DNA of 64,000 nucleotides from Rhodocyclales bacterium. Its GTDB lineage: Bacteria; Pseudomonadota; Gammaproteobacteria; Burkholderiales; Rhodocyclaceae. Position 1 is the stretch's first letter, and each line of letters starts with the position of its first letter. The DNA lies in assembly GCA_016235025.1 (NCBI GenBank), contig JACRMV010000005.1, positions 1 through 64,000 on the forward strand, read 5' to 3'. Under the pieces are notes generated by a model. It was not told the DNA's origin and searched no databases. It was given only the letters and a program-made list of their open reading frames with translations. Below, one piece after another: positions 47,632 to 59,121 of this stretch. The position numbers and the translations under genes were made by a program.

Positions 47632-47788
47632 AATACTCGTCTGCCCGGTATGCAAGGGCCCGCTGGATTACCGCAAGCCGGCCGCCGAACTGGTCTGTAA
47701 AGGCTGCAAACTGGGTTACCCGATCAAGGACGACATTCCGGTGATGCTCGAAGACGAAGCTCGCAAACTCGGCCCTGACGAAAACTGA
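47612..47788 (+). CDS. Trm112 family protein
   Basis: This 58-residue zinc-ribbon-like protein has CPVCKG and CKGCK pairs and the [13 protein letters not shown]-terminus, matching bacterial YcaR/Trm112 proteins. In eukaryotes Trm112 activates methyltransferases; the bacterial role is not established. ATG 47612 follows GGAGAAA. It overlaps lpxK by 20 bases and kdsB by one base. Confidence 0.92.
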   Translation: MDHRLLEILVCPVCKGPLDYRKPAAELVCKGCKLGYPIKDDIPVMLEDEARKLGPDEN

Positions 47789-48555
47789 TGGGTTTTCGTG
47801 TCGTCATTCCTGCGCGCTGGGCATCGACCCGTCTGCCGGGCAAGCCGCTGGCCGATATCGGCGGCAAGCCGATGGTGGTGCGCGTGGCCGAGGCCGCGGC
47901 CCGTAGCGGCGCTGTCGAGATAGTGATTGCCACCGACGATGCTCGGGTGATGGACGCCGCCGCCGCGCATGGCCAGCGCGCGGTGCTGACCCGCAGCGAC
48001 CACGCGTCCGGTACCGATCGCCTGGCCGAGGTCGCAGCGCAGCAGGGCTGGATGGATGATGAAATTGTTGTAAACGTACAAGGCGATGAGCCGCTGATCG
48101 ATCCGGCGCTGATAGCCCAGGTCGCCGCTGCGCTGGGACGGGACGCAGACGCCGCCATCGCTACGGCCGCGCATCCATTGACCGATGTGCAAGAGTTCCT
48201 GAATCCCAATGTGGTCAAGGTCGTGGTCGATGAAAGCGGTCGCGCGCTGTATTTCTCGCGGGCGCCGATTCCCTGGCCGCGCGACGCTTTTGCCGCGAAC
48301 CGCAGCGTCCTGCCGGATGGATTTGTGGCGCGTCGCCATGTCGGACTCTATGCTTACCGCGCGGGATTTTTACGGCGCTACAACTGCCTGCCGTCCTCGG
48401 ATGCCGAGCAGTGGGAGTGCCTCGAGCAGTTACGCGCCCTGTCGAATGGCTTTGTCATTCATGTGGTTGACTGCGCCCATGCGCCGCTGGCCGGGGTCGA
48501 TACGCCGGAAGACCTGGCGCGTGTCCGGTGGCAGTTTGACCCTGCGTCCGATTGA
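47788..48555 (+). CDS. kdsB: 3-deoxy-manno-octulosonate cytidylyltransferase
   Basis: KdsB activates Kdo as CMP-Kdo for lipopolysaccharide core synthesis. The nucleotide-binding start [19 protein letters not shown] and the [22 protein letters not shown] and GLYAYR segments are diagnostic. The length of 255 residues is normal. Its ATG overlaps the stop of the Trm112-like gene (TGATG), so lpxK, the Trm112-like gene and kdsB form a tightly coupled lipopolysaccharide operon. Confidence 0.97.
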   Translation: MGFRVVIPARWASTRLPGKPLADIGGKPMVVRVAEAAARSGAVEIVIATDDARVMDAAAAHGQRAVLTRSDHASGTDRLAEVAAQQGWMDDEIVVNVQGDEPLIDPALIAQVAAALGRDADAAIATAAHPLTDVQEFLNPNVVKVVVDESGRALYFSRAPIPWPRDAFAANRSVLPDGFVARRHVGLYAYRAGFLRRYNCLPSSDAEQWECLEQLRALSNGFVIHVVDCAHAPLAGVDTPEDLARVRWQFDPASD

Positions 48556-48631
48556 CGGTATCTTGGCGAAAAAAGCAGTAGCAGTAGCAGGGGCAGTAGC
48601 TGGTGACCTTCCGGCAACTTATAAATTCTAA

Positions 48632-49303
<672 letters not shown>

Positions 49304-49311
49304 TTCAGATC

Positions 49312-50571
49312 GTGAGCGCCAGAAACGCCTTTTATGCACAGTCCGGCGGGGTGACAGCGGTCATCAATGTTTCGGCCTGCGCCGTGATAGAAACGGCGCG
49401 CCAGCATCCGGAGCGGATCGGCAAGGTGTTTGCAGGGCGCGATGGCATCATCGGCGCGCTGACTGAAGACCTGATCGACACCTCGCTTGAATCGGCCGCC
49501 GATATTGCCCGCCTGCGCCATACGCCGGGCGGCGCGTTCGGTTCCTGCCGCTACAAGCTGAAAAGCATTGAACAGAACCGGCGCGAATATGAACGGCTGA
49601 TCGAGGTGTTCCGCGCCCATGACATCGGCTATTTTTTCTACAACGGCGGCGGCGACTCGGCCGATACCTGTTTCAAGGTGGCGCAGATGGCGACGGCGAT
49701 GGGCTACCCGTTGCAGGCCATCCACATTCCCAAGACCGTCGATAACGACTTGCCGCTGACCGACACCTGTCCCGGCTTTGGCTCGGTGGCGAAATATGTC
49801 GCCACCTCGATGCGCGAGGCCGGACTGGATGTTGCCTCGATGGCGCGGACATCGACCAAGGTATTCGTGATGGAAGTCATGGGGCGTCATGCTGGCTGGA
49901 TTACTGCCGCCTGCGCCCTGGCGGCAGAAAACGAGGGTGAAGCACCGCATCTGCTGTTGCTGCCGGAAGTGCTGTTCGACGAGGCGCGGTTTCTGGTGCG
50001 TGTCAGAGAGAGTGTCGCACGCTACGGGTTTTGCGCCATCGCGGTCTCGGAAGGACTGCTCGGGCCGGATGGCAAGCTGCTGGCGGATTCCGGGGTGACC
50101 GATGCGTTCGGTCATGCCCAGTTGGGCGGTGTCGGACCACAGATTGCGCAACTCGTCAAACAACAGCTAGGTTATAAATTTCACTGGGCGGTAGCCGATT
50201 ATTTGCAGCGCGCGGCACGCCATATCGCGTCGCGCACCGATATCGAACAGGCCTATGCCGTGGGACGCGCCGCCGTGGAGATGGCGCTGGCCGGGGAAAA
50301 TGCCGTGATGCCGGCAATCCGGCGCTTGAATGATATGCCCTATCAATGGGATATCATGGCTGCGCCGCTCGATCAGGTGGCGAATGTAGAAAAGAAAATG
50401 CCGAAAGAATTTATCACGGCGGATGGTTTCGGTATCACCGCCGCCTGCCGTTGTTATCTTTCGCCCTTGATTGCTGGAGAAGAGTTCCCGCCCTTCCGTA
50501 ACGGCCTGCCTGATTACGTCAGGCTGCAAAACAGGATAATAAAAAAGGAGTTGCTGCCTTTCGTTGTGTAA
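49312..50571 (+). CDS. pfp: pyrophosphate-dependent 6-phosphofructokinase
   Basis: It phosphorylates fructose 6-phosphate with PPi instead of ATP, reversibly, so it serves both glycolysis and gluconeogenesis. The phosphoryl-donor motif reads NGGGDS (111-116), with Asp where ATP-dependent enzymes have Gly. PKTVDND (140-146) is the catalytic loop, and MEVMGRHAGW is the sugar-phosphate site. GTG 49312 gives 419 residues. Longer upstream starts lie within adk. The H+-pyrophosphatase gene follows 38 bases later, and the two enzymes share PPi. Confidence 0.93.
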   Translation: MSARNAFYAQSGGVTAVINVSACAVIETARQHPERIGKVFAGRDGIIGALTEDLIDTSLESAADIARLRHTPGGAFGSCRYKLKSIEQNRREYERLIEVFRAHDIGYFFYNGGGDSADTCFKVAQMATAMGYPLQAIHIPKTVDNDLPLTDTCPGFGSVAKYVATSMREAGLDVASMARTSTKVFVMEVMGRHAGWITAACALAAENEGEAPHLLLLPEVLFDEARFLVRVRESVARYGFCAIAVSEGLLGPDGKLLADSGVTDAFGHAQLGGVGPQIAQLVKQQLGYKFHWAVADYLQRAARHIASRTDIEQAYAVGRAAVEMALAGENAVMPAIRRLNDMPYQWDIMAAPLDQVANVEKKMPKEFITADGFGITAACRCYLSPLIAGEEFPPFRNGLPDYVRLQNRIIKKELLPFVV

Positions 50572-50609
50572 CTGTCGTCCGATAATTTAACTGAGCAAGG
50601 GAGAACCGT

Positions 50610-52706
50610 ATGTCAGCAGGACTGATATTTGCATTGATCTGCGCCGGAATTGCGATTGCTTATGGAGGCTTATCAAGCCGCTGGATTCTGGCGCAGCCAG
50701 CCGGTAATCCACGCATGCAGGAGATCGCTGCGGCGATTCAGGAGGGCGCGCAGGCGTACCTGAACCGGCAATACACAACTATCGGTGTGGTCGGCGTGAT
50801 TCTTGCTGTCGTGATCTGGATGGTGCTCGGCACAGCAACGGCTGTCGGTTTCATCATTGGCGCCGTACTTTCCGGCGCGGCCGGTTACATCGGCATGAAT
50901 GTTTCCGTGCGCGCCAACGTGCGTACGGCGGAAGCGGCCCGCGTCGGCATCAATGAGGCGCTTAACGTGGCTTTCCGCGGTGGTGCAATTACCGGCATGC
51001 TGGTCGTCGGCCTCGGCCTGCTGGGCGTTGCTGGTTATTACGCAGTACTTAAGATGCTGGGCGGCGATGCCCCGCTCGACAGCATCGTCCATCCGCTGGT
51101 GGGGCTGGGTTTCGGCTCTTCACTGATTTCCATCTTTGCGCGTCTCGGCGGCGGTATTTTCACCAAAGGTGCCGACGTTGGCGCTGACCTGGTGGGCAAA
51201 GTGGAGGCCGGGATTCCCGAGGATGATCCGCGCAACCCTGCCGTGATCGCAGACAATGTGGGTGACAACGTCGGTGACTGTGCCGGCATGGCCGCCGACC
51301 TGTTCGAGACGTATGCTGTCACCATCGTCGCCACCATGCTGCTGGGCGCCCTGCTGTTCAAGGGATCCGGGCCGATGGCGGAAGCGGCGGTGCTGTATCC
51401 GCTGGTACTGGGCGGCTTCTCGATCATTGCCTCGATCGTGGGTGCGATGTTCGTCAAGACTTCGCCGGGCGCCAAGATCATGAATGCCCTCTACAAGGGA
51501 TTGGCAGTGGCCGGGGCGATGGCGCTGGTGGCGTTTTATCCAATCACCACCTGGATTTTCGGCTCTGGCCTGACGGCGGCCGACGGCCACACGATTAGTT
51601 CGGGTGCCATCTATGGCTCGGCTGTGATTGGTCTGGTGCTGACCGGCCTGATGGTCTACATCACCGAGTATTACACCGGCACCGAGTTCAAGCCCGTGCA
51701 GCATGTGGCTGAAGCGTCCACCACCGGGCATGGCACCAACATCATTGCCGGCCTGGGTGTTTCGATGAAATCCACCGCCTGGCCGGTGCTTTCCGTCTGC
51801 GCCGCAATCTGGGCGTCCTATTCCCTCGGTGGCCTGTACGGCATCGCCATCGCGGCCGTGTCCATGCTGTCGATGGCCGGCATCATTGTTGCCTTGGATG
51901 CTTACGGCCCGATTACCGATAATGCCGGCGGTATTGCCGAAATGGCCGAACTGCCGGATTCAGTACGCGGCATCACCGATCCGCTCGACGCCGTGGGCAA
52001 CACCACCAAAGCCGTGACCAAGGGCTATGCCATCGGTTCGGCAGGCCTCGCCGCTCTGGTGCTGTTTGCCGACTTCACGCACGGTCTTGAGGCTGCCAAG
52101 CCGGGCATCAAGTTTGTCTTTGATCTGTCCGACCCGGCAGTCATCATCGGTCTGTTTATTGGCGGCTTGATTCCCTACCTGTTTGGCGCCATGGCGATGG
52201 AAGCGGTGGGCCGTTCAGCCGGCGCAGTGGTGGTCGAAGTGCGCCGCCAGTTCAAGGAAATCAAGGGCATCATGGAAGGCACGGCCAAGCCCGAGTACGG
52301 TACCTGTGTCGATATGCTGACCAAGGCCGCCATCAAGGAAATGATGATCCCGTCGTTGTTGCCGGTGCTGGTTCCGGTGGCCGTCGCATTCTCGATGAAT
52401 GCGCTGATGGCGCCGGTGGACGGTGTGGGCGCGGGTGTGCGCGCCCTGGGCGGTACACTGATGGGCACCATCGTCACCGGTCTTTTCGTCGCTATTTCCA
52501 TGACCACCGGCGGCGGCGCCTGGGACAACGCCAAGAAATACATTGAAGATGGTCACTTTGGCGGTAAGGGTTCGGAGGCGCACAAGGCCGCCGTGACCGG
52601 CGACACGGTGGGTGATCCATACAAGGATACAGCTGGCCCGGCCGTGAATCCGCTGATCAAGATCATCAACATTGTGGCACTGCTCATCGTGCCGCTGGTG
52701 GCATAA
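50610..52706 (+). CDS. hppA: membrane-bound K+-independent H+-translocating pyrophosphatase
   Basis: HppA couples PPi hydrolysis (or synthesis) to proton pumping across the inner membrane. About 16 membrane helices are visible. The substrate-site block includes [23 protein letters not shown]-type and [19 protein letters not shown] segments. GNTTKA places Lys at 467, the residue that marks K+-independent enzymes (Ala in K+-dependent ones). A GGGAG site precedes the ATG. Its pairing with pfp is known from some methanotrophs and implies joint control of the PPi pool. Confidence 0.96.
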   Translation: MSAGLIFALICAGIAIAYGGLSSRWILAQPAGNPRMQEIAAAIQEGAQAYLNRQYTTIGVVGVILAVVIWMVLGTATAVGFIIGAVLSGAAGYIGMNVSVRANVRTAEAARVGINEALNVAFRGGAITGMLVVGLGLLGVAGYYAVLKMLGGDAPLDSIVHPLVGLGFGSSLISIFARLGGGIFTKGADVGADLVGKVEAGIPEDDPRNPAVIADNVGDNVGDCAGMAADLFETYAVTIVATMLLGALLFKGSGPMAEAAVLYPLVLGGFSIIASIVGAMFVKTSPGAKIMNALYKGLAVAGAMALVAFYPITTWIFGSGLTAADGHTISSGAIYGSAVIGLVLTGLMVYITEYYTGTEFKPVQHVAEASTTGHGTNIIAGLGVSMKSTAWPVLSVCAAIWASYSLGGLYGIAIAAVSMLSMAGIIVALDAYGPITDNAGGIAEMAELPDSVRGITDPLDAVGNTTKAVTKGYAIGSAGLAALVLFADFTHGLEAAKPGIKFVFDLSDPAVIIGLFIGGLIPYLFGAMAMEAVGRSAGAVVVEVRRQFKEIKGIMEGTAKPEYGTCVDMLTKAAIKEMMIPSLLPVLVPVAVAFSMNALMAPVDGVGAGVRALGGTLMGTIVTGLFVAISMTTGGGAWDNAKKYIEDGHFGGKGSEAHKAAVTGDTVGDPYKDTAGPAVNPLIKIINIVALLIVPLVA

Positions 52707-52728
52707 GTGGCGGCATGAAGCAGTTTCT

Positions 52729-52758
52729 GGGTAGCCGGCTGATTCCGGCGGGCTACCC
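52729..52758 (+). terminator. hairpin after hppA
   Basis: An 8-bp perfect outer stem (52729-52736 with 52751-52758) with an inner CCGG/CCGG pairing follows the hppA stop by 22 bases. There is no T run beyond ACTTTGCG, so termination by this hairpin is only probable. Confidence 0.5.
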
Positions 52759-52798
52759 ACTTTGCGCTACATTGCTCTTTGGCGCTTGAATTGACGTT

Positions 52799-53332
52799 AT
52801 GAGTACCGTTGATACTTTGCCGGGTGTTGAATTCCTTGGGAATGCCACGCCCTTCGTCGGCCGCATTCAAGAAATCATTACCGTGATTCGATTGTTCGAT
52901 GATTTCGAACTCCGGGAAATCGAGATGCTGGCGCGCTACATGCGTTGTTATCGCGCCGCGCCGGGTGTTGAGGTGATTCGCGAGGGCGAGTCAGGCGACT
53001 TCATGTTGTTGGTGCTTGACGGGGGCGTCGAGGTGGTCAAGCAAGACGCTCGTGGCTTGCCGCAGGTGATTGCCACGGTCGGCCCCGGCAAGACACTGGG
53101 CGAGATGTCGATGATCGATGGCGAGCCGCGTTTTTCCAGTTGCGTGGCACTGGGAACGCTTGAATTTGCACTGCTCGATCGTGCCAGCCTTTCCCATTTT
53201 ATTGCTGATGAGCCGCGTCTGGGGGCCAAGCTCCTGATTGAACTCCTGATGCTGCTCAACCAGCGTCTGCGCAGCGTCAGCGGACAGCTGATGACCTGCA
53301 GGGAAATGCGGCACCCCCGGATTCGCTATTGA
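52799..53332 (+). CDS. cyclic nucleotide-binding domain protein without DNA-binding domain
   Basis: The 177-residue protein has an N-terminal leader (about 1-35) and then one Crp-type cyclic nucleotide-binding fold. The phosphate-binding segment reads LGEMSMIDGEPRFSSCVA near residues 100-117, where the arginine expected to contact the cyclic phosphate is present. After the long C-helix (IADEPRLGAKLLIELLMLLNQRLRSVSGQL) the protein ends without a helix-turn-helix. It is therefore a sensor that must act on a partner; which one is unknown. No good ribosome binding site is seen before the ATG. Confidence 0.82.
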   Translation: MSTVDTLPGVEFLGNATPFVGRIQEIITVIRLFDDFELREIEMLARYMRCYRAAPGVEVIREGESGDFMLLVLDGGVEVVKQDARGLPQVIATVGPGKTLGEMSMIDGEPRFSSCVALGTLEFALLDRASLSHFIADEPRLGAKLLIELLMLLNQRLRSVSGQLMTCREMRHPRIRY

Positions 53333-53357
53333 TCGGGCCAGATGAAATTTGAAGTTT

Positions 53358-54131
53358 CACGCGGCGTATTTGACGCGTGGGTCTTGGAAGAATTTCCTGA
53401 CACGCTCGGGTGATTGCCCAAGCTTGGTCATGCGTTCAGTTGCAGCAACCTTCAACTTGGCTTTCGCGCGCGCCGAACCTTTGAGCCAATCGCATGCTTG
53501 AGGTTGGCATTCAGACGTTCTTCCGGATTCAGTTCGGGGCTGTAGCTCGGCAGGTAGAAGAGTTCGATCTTGTCCTTGCGCTCAGCCACCCACGCCTTGA
53601 CCGGTTTGCTGTGATGCACCCGGAGGTTGTCAAGAATCAGGAACGCATTTTTTCCGGTGTCCTCGATCAGTGCTGCTACGAGCTCAATGAGTTTGCCGGA
53701 GTTGAAGGCATCGTCGATGATCATCCAGCGGGTCTTGCCCTGATTCGTGACCGTGGCAATCATTGACAGCTTCTGCCGCGTTCTATCGACGACATGGGTC
53801 ACCGGCGTCTTGCCGGCCGGCGCATAGCAGCGACCGCGCACATCGGTATTGACCAGGGCCGCTCGTCGCCCCGATGAATCTCCGCGCCTTCGGCCTTGGC
53901 GCGCACTTCAATCTCGGGATAGTGCTCGTCAAGCCATGCCTGCACCGCCTTGGGCCGTTGTTCGTAGGCTTTCTTGAAACGATCAATCACGCCGCGCGCC
54001 GTCGGGTAGGACAGCCCACTGAGTCCCCCGATTTGCATCAAGCCGTAGCCTTTGCGATGCAACCGCACGACCTGCTTTCGTCTCTCGTGCAGTTGCTCCA
54101 ATGTCTGAAATCTTGTGTCTTCTTTTTCCAT
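53358..54131 (-). pseudogene. IS630 family transposase, decayed
   Basis: The reading starts at 54131 with KEDTRFQTLEQLHERRKQVVRLHRKG, the IS630 helix-turn-helix start. It jumps after about 50 residues to KAYEQRPKAVQAWLDEHYPEI, skipping roughly 75 residues of the normal protein. A one-base loss near 53862 breaks the frame inside the GDE catalytic segment. The frame resumes with RGRCYAPAGKTPVTHVV and the DDE region (ILDNLRVHHSKPVKAW, YLPSYSPELNPEERLNANLK). A second frameshift near 53475 separates the C-terminus, which ends at 53358 with KYAA. It cannot encode an active transposase. Confidence 0.9.
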
Positions 54132-54268
54132 TCAGCTCATATGGGGGTTACTTCCATTACTTGAAGTATTAGCGTGCCGAGTCAATAGGAGATGCGTAAT
54201 GTTGGTTTCCAGCGATTGGTTGATTTCGGTAGCATCAGATTGATGCTGGTGTTGTCATCGAGCCCAAG

Positions 54269-54553
54269 TCAGGTTTGTGGCCAAGGAATGACTTTCAGTT
54301 GATTATCTCTGGCAAAGTTAACCAGAAAAGCGTACGCCATGGGCTCTACATCGTAGATGCCTGCGTTGACAAAAACGCACTTGTGCCCTTCATGGGTGCC
54401 GGGTTGAACGTGAGGGGAGTAAGCCATGCGGCGTTCAGTACCAAAGGCAGACATCACACCACAGAGCCGCTCTGTCCAGTCACTGGGACGGAACTGTTGT
54501 CCTCCTAAGGTGACGCCAACAATTATGAAGTTTTCCGCTTGGTAGGGGGACAT
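54269..54553 (-). CDS. DUF3579 family protein
   Basis: The 94-residue soluble protein has FRPSDWTERLCGVMSAFG, a YSPHVQPGTHEGHKCVFVNAGIYDVEPMAY middle and an FARDNQLKV C-terminus, as in the DUF3579 family. In betaproteobacteria this family is commonly found beside arg genes; the function is unknown. ATG 54553 is chosen, and a GTG at 54559 would add two residues. It is divergent from argD, and an IS630 remnant lies downstream of it. Confidence 0.82.
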   Translation of the reverse strand: MSPYQAENFIIVGVTLGGQQFRPSDWTERLCGVMSAFGTERRMAYSPHVQPGTHEGHKCVFVNAGIYDVEPMAYAFLVNFARDNQLKVIPWPQT

Positions 54554-54780
54554 GTGCACACGTATTTAACAGTTTAATTGTATCAAAAAAGGCCGCCCCC
54601 CGATATTGATTGGTCGATATCCTGGGCAAGCGCAGGCATGGCATTGTCGTACCGGAGGGAGGTGGATGGCTGCATTGGCAGGGCGAGCCTGATGGATCCT
54701 TGTTGAACGGCACGCTGGCTGGGTCTTGCCCTGTACAGGAGGTGCTTTTTAAATTAGTATAGTAAATGGGATTTATAAGC

Positions 54781-54817
54781 ACGGCGGCCGCAGTAATTTT
54801 CGGTCGCCGTATGTTTT
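54781..54817 (+). promoter_or_regulatory. terminator-like hairpin in the argD leader
   Basis: A 10-bp stem (54781-54790 with 54801-54810) with one G-T pair is followed by TATGTTTTTG. It lies downstream of an AT-rich promoter-like stretch (54748-54775) and 28 bases before argD. In this position it could act as an attenuator or leader terminator. No leader peptide or protein-binding site was identified. The rest of 54554-54845 holds no gene. Confidence 0.45.
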
Positions 54818-54845
54818 TGCTGACCGCTTTTCGCGGGGTACTTGC

Positions 54846-56018
54846 ATGACGCATTTGATGGACACTTATCAGCGGCTGCCGGTCGCTTTTACCCATGGAC
54901 AAGGCTGTCGCCTGTTTGACGAAGATGGGAAATCCTACCTCGACGGCATGGCGGGCGTAGCTGTTAACACTCTCGGGCACAATCATCCGCGCTTGGTAAA
55001 AGCGATCACCGAACAGATCGGGCGGCTGATTCATGCATCGAATCTTTATCGCATTCGCGAAGCCGAGGATGCTGCGGATCGATTGGCAGCGATTGCTCGG
55101 ATGGATGAAGTTTTTTTCTGCAACTCGGGTTGTGAGGCCAATGAGGCAGCGATCAAACTGGCGCGTCTTTATGGTCACAGTCGGGGCGTAGAGCAGCCGA
55201 TGATCATCGTCATGGAGCGCGCTTTCCATGGCCGAACATTGGCCACTTTGTCCGCTACCGGTAATCGCAAGGTGCAAGCCGGATTTGAGCCGCTGGTCTC
55301 GGGCTTTGTACGGGTACCGTTTGATGATTTGGCAGCAATTGAGCAGGTGGCTGCGCGTAATCCGGATATTGTTGCCGTGTTTTTTGAGCCAATTCAGGGC
55401 GAGGGTGGAATCAATATAGCCCATAACGAATTCATGCGGTCTTTGCGTCAAATTTGCGACCGGGAACACTGGCTTTTCATGGTGGATGAGGTGCAATGCG
55501 GTCTTGGGCGGACTGGAACATGGTTCGCACACCAGCACGCAGGAATTTTGCCGGACGTCATGACGCTGGCGAAAGGCTTGGGTTCGGGTGTGCCAATCGG
55601 CGCCTGCCTGGCAACGGGTTTGGCGGCAGGGGTCTTCAAGCCGGGTAATCATGGGTCAACATTTGGCGGCAACCCGCTGGCGTGCATCGCCGCATTGACG
55701 ACTTTGGAAACGATTGAAAGCGATGCACTGATGGCGCGGGCGACGCACTTGGGGCGGGCGATCCGCGAGGGTTTGCAGGTAGGTTTGTCCGATCTTGCAG
55801 GTGTCATCGAAATACGGGGCGATGGCCTGATGATTGGGGTCGAATTGGACAGACCCTGTGGCGCCCTGGTTACGCAGGGGCTGGCAGCAGGTTTGCTGAT
55901 TAACGTAACGGCAGACAAGGTTGTCCGCTTGTTGCCGCCGCTGGTAATGACTGATGCTGAAGGCGCCGAACTGGTCGCAGGGCTGGTGCCACTGATTCGT
56001 AATTTTCTTGAGGGGTGA
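54846..56018 (+). CDS. argD: acetylornithine/succinyldiaminopimelate aminotransferase
   Basis: ArgD is a PLP enzyme that transaminates N-acetylglutamate semialdehyde in arginine synthesis. The class III signature is present as FMVDEVQCGLGRTGTWFAHQHAGILPD-type sequence. The PLP lysine lies in TLAKGLGSG, and NSGCEANEAAIKLAR is near residue 98. The length of 390 residues is normal. It starts the argD-argF-argG run. Confidence 0.95.
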   Translation: MTHLMDTYQRLPVAFTHGQGCRLFDEDGKSYLDGMAGVAVNTLGHNHPRLVKAITEQIGRLIHASNLYRIREAEDAADRLAAIARMDEVFFCNSGCEANEAAIKLARLYGHSRGVEQPMIIVMERAFHGRTLATLSATGNRKVQAGFEPLVSGFVRVPFDDLAAIEQVAARNPDIVAVFFEPIQGEGGINIAHNEFMRSLRQICDREHWLFMVDEVQCGLGRTGTWFAHQHAGILPDVMTLAKGLGSGVPIGACLATGLAAGVFKPGNHGSTFGGNPLACIAALTTLETIESDALMARATHLGRAIREGLQVGLSDLAGVIEIRGDGLMIGVELDRPCGALVTQGLAAGLLINVTADKVVRLLPPLVMTDAEGAELVAGLVPLIRNFLEG

Positions 56019-56020
56019 GC

Positions 56021-56953
<933 letters not shown>

Positions 56954-56965
56954 AGAAGGCGAAAA

Positions 56966-58195
56966 ATGAGCGAAGTCAAAAAGGTCGTATTGGCCTATTC
57001 GGGCGGGCTGGATACCTCTGTCATCCTCAAATGGTTACAAGATACATATCAGTGCGAGGTGGTGACCTTCACTGCCGATCTTGGCCAGGGGGAAGAGCTT
57101 GAGCCGGCGCGCGCCAAGGCGGTACAGCTTGGCATCAGGAAGAAAAATATTTTTATTGACGATCTGCGCGAAGAGTTCGTGCGCGATTTTGTCTTCCCCA
57201 TGTTCCGCTGCAACACGGTATATGAGGGCGAGTATCTCCTCGGCACTTCAATTGCACGACCGCTGATTGCCAAGCGACTGATCGATATCGCCAGAAAAAC
57301 CGGCGCGGATGCCATTTCCCACGGAGCAACCGGTAAAGGGAATGACCAAGTTCGGTTCGAACTCGGCGCCTATGCGTTGATGCCCAACATCAAGGTCATT
57401 GCGCCTTGGCGCGAATGGGATCTGCTTTCGCGCGAGAAGCTCATGGCATATGCCGAGAAACATGGCATCCCGGTTGATATGAAGCACAAAAAAGGTGGCT
57501 CGCCGTATTCGATGGATGCCAATTTGTTGCACATTTCCTACGAGGGGCGCCATCTTGAAGATCCGGCGGCCGAGGCCGAGGAGTCGATGTGGCGGTGGAC
57601 GGTATCTCCCGAGAAGGCGCCGAACAAGCCAGAGTACCTCGATCTTGAATTCAAACAAGGCGATTTGGTGGCCATTAACGGCAAGAAAATGAAGGCCCAC
57701 GAACTTCTGGCCACATTGAATCAGCTGGGAGGAAAGCACGGTATCGGCCGCCTCGATTTGGTTGAAAACCGCTACGTCGGAATGAAGTCGAGAGGATGCT
57801 ATGAAACTCCCGGCGGCACCATTTTGTTGCGTGCTCACCGCGCCATCGAGTCGATCACGCTCGATCGTGAAGTCACGCATCTCAAGGACGACCTCATGCC
57901 GCGCTATGCCAGCCTGATCTACAACGGCTACTGGTGGAGTCCGGAACGCCTCGCATTGCAAACCCTGATCGATCATACGCAGCAGGCAGTCAATGGCTGG
58001 GTTCGGGTCAAGCTCTACAAAGGCAATGTCATTGTGGTTGGGCGTGACTCGAAAAGTGATTCATTGTTTGATTCAACAATCGCCACGTTCGAGGATGACG
58101 CCGGCGTCTACAACCAAAAAGATGCTCATGGATTCATTCGTCTGAATGCCTTGCGTTTGCGGATTGCCGCGAATCGCGCCAGCAGGAAAGATTAG
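56966..58195 (+). CDS. argG: argininosuccinate synthase
   Basis: ArgG joins citrulline and aspartate with ATP, releasing PPi. The N-type ATP pyrophosphatase loop [15 protein letters not shown] is at residues 10-24, and the family segments [13 protein letters not shown] and GRHLEDP follow. At 409 residues it is the common short form. AAGAAGG precedes the ATG, 12 bases after argF, so argDFG is one operon. argH and argB/C/J are not in the window. Confidence 0.97.
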   Translation: MSEVKKVVLAYSGGLDTSVILKWLQDTYQCEVVTFTADLGQGEELEPARAKAVQLGIRKKNIFIDDLREEFVRDFVFPMFRCNTVYEGEYLLGTSIARPLIAKRLIDIARKTGADAISHGATGKGNDQVRFELGAYALMPNIKVIAPWREWDLLSREKLMAYAEKHGIPVDMKHKKGGSPYSMDANLLHISYEGRHLEDPAAEAEESMWRWTVSPEKAPNKPEYLDLEFKQGDLVAINGKKMKAHELLATLNQLGGKHGIGRLDLVENRYVGMKSRGCYETPGGTILLRAHRAIESITLDREVTHLKDDLMPRYASLIYNGYWWSPERLALQTLIDHTQQAVNGWVRVKLYKGNVIVVGRDSKSDSLFDSTIATFEDDAGVYNQKDAHGFIRLNALRLRIAANRASRKD

Positions 58196-58261
58196 GCTTT
58201 CCAGAAGGGGAATCGGTTCCGATTGTCATCAACTGCCTATTCAGCCATTTCAGGGGTTCAT

Positions 58262-58573
58262 ATGCCGCAATTTGATAATGTTTCTGTCATAAAGAAAGCC
58301 AACGTCTACTTCGATGGCAAGTGCATCAGTCATACCGTTCAAACGGCGGATGGCGTGAGGAAAAGTGTCGGCGTGATTCTTCCTGCGAGCCTGACTTTCA
58401 ATACCGGCGCTCCGGAAATCATGGAGACTGTGGCCGGCTCCTGCCGTTACCGACTCCGTGGCGAAGACTGGAAGACCTGTGGCGAGGGTGAGAGATTCAG
58501 CGTGCCTGGCAACTCGAGCTTCGATATCGAAGTGAGTAGCGAACCCTATCACTACGTTTGTCACTTTGTCTGA
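58262..58573 (+). CDS. ppnP: pyrimidine/purine nucleoside phosphorylase PpnP
   Basis: PpnP is a small cupin that phosphorolyses several nucleosides. The 103-residue product starts [21 protein letters not shown]. It contains [13 protein letters not shown], the [14 protein letters not shown] core and [17 protein letters not shown], as in the former DUF1255 family. AGGGG (58252-58256) precedes ATG 58262, and the in-frame upstream start is ignored. It is followed by yajQ 17 bases later. Confidence 0.93.
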   Translation: MPQFDNVSVIKKANVYFDGKCISHTVQTADGVRKSVGVILPASLTFNTGAPEIMETVAGSCRYRLRGEDWKTCGEGERFSVPGNSSFDIEVSSEPYHYVCHFV

Positions 58574-58590
58574 TTCAGGGGTATTGCCTC

Positions 58591-59085
58591 ATGCCATCTT
58601 TTGACATTACCTCTGAAGCCGATATGGTGGCGCTGAAAAATGCAGTCGATGTTGCTGGTCGCCATATTGGCAATCGCTACGACTTCAAGGGCACCTCGGC
58701 GCGGGTTGATTTGAATGAGAAGGAAAAAACTTTGACGCTCTACGGCGATTCGGAGTTCCAGATCAGCCAGATCAAGGATATTCTTTTCCCCGAGATGGAG
58801 AAGAAGGAGCGCGAAAGCACCAAGCGGCTCGACATGGGCAAGCTTGAAACTGTTTCTGGTAACAAGACCAAGCAGGAGTTGAAAATAAAAATAGGGATTG
58901 AAACCGAACAGGCGAAGAAAATTGTCAGACTGATCAAGGACAGCAAACTCAAAGTACAGGCCAGCATTCAGGGCGAAGCCGTGCGCGTTGTCGGCGCCAA
59001 GCGTGACCTGTTACAGGAAACTATTGCGCTGGTAAAAAAGTCGATAACGGACTTTCCGCTTCAGTACGGCAATTTCAGGGATTGA
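58591..59085 (+). CDS. yajQ: YajQ family nucleotide-binding protein
   Basis: This 164-residue protein of two similar alpha/beta folds starts MPSFDITSEADMVALKNAVD and has RYDFKGTSARVDL. The family binds nucleotides, and in Xanthomonas a member is a cyclic di-GMP effector; the role in other species is open. ATG 58591 is set by the conserved N-terminus and the AGGGG upstream. Confidence 0.93.
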   Translation: MPSFDITSEADMVALKNAVDVAGRHIGNRYDFKGTSARVDLNEKEKTLTLYGDSEFQISQIKDILFPEMEKKERESTKRLDMGKLETVSGNKTKQELKIKIGIETEQAKKIVRLIKDSKLKVQASIQGEAVRVVGAKRDLLQETIALVKKSITDFPLQYGNFRD

Positions 59086-59121
59086 AGTTGAGGCTGGAGC
59101 CGGTCTTGTCGCGTGGCTATT

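Noticed and set aside
53078-53094. A 17-base match to the degenerate motif copy at 62711, inside the cyclic-nucleotide-binding gene
   Set aside because: It lacks AAA before GTCGGC and the closing ACGGCG, and it encodes a glycine turn usual for this fold. Kept only as a borderline case.
54140-54268. Inverted terminal repeat of the IS630 element
   Set aside because: No convincing matching pair was found at the two sides of the pseudogene, so no element boundaries were called.
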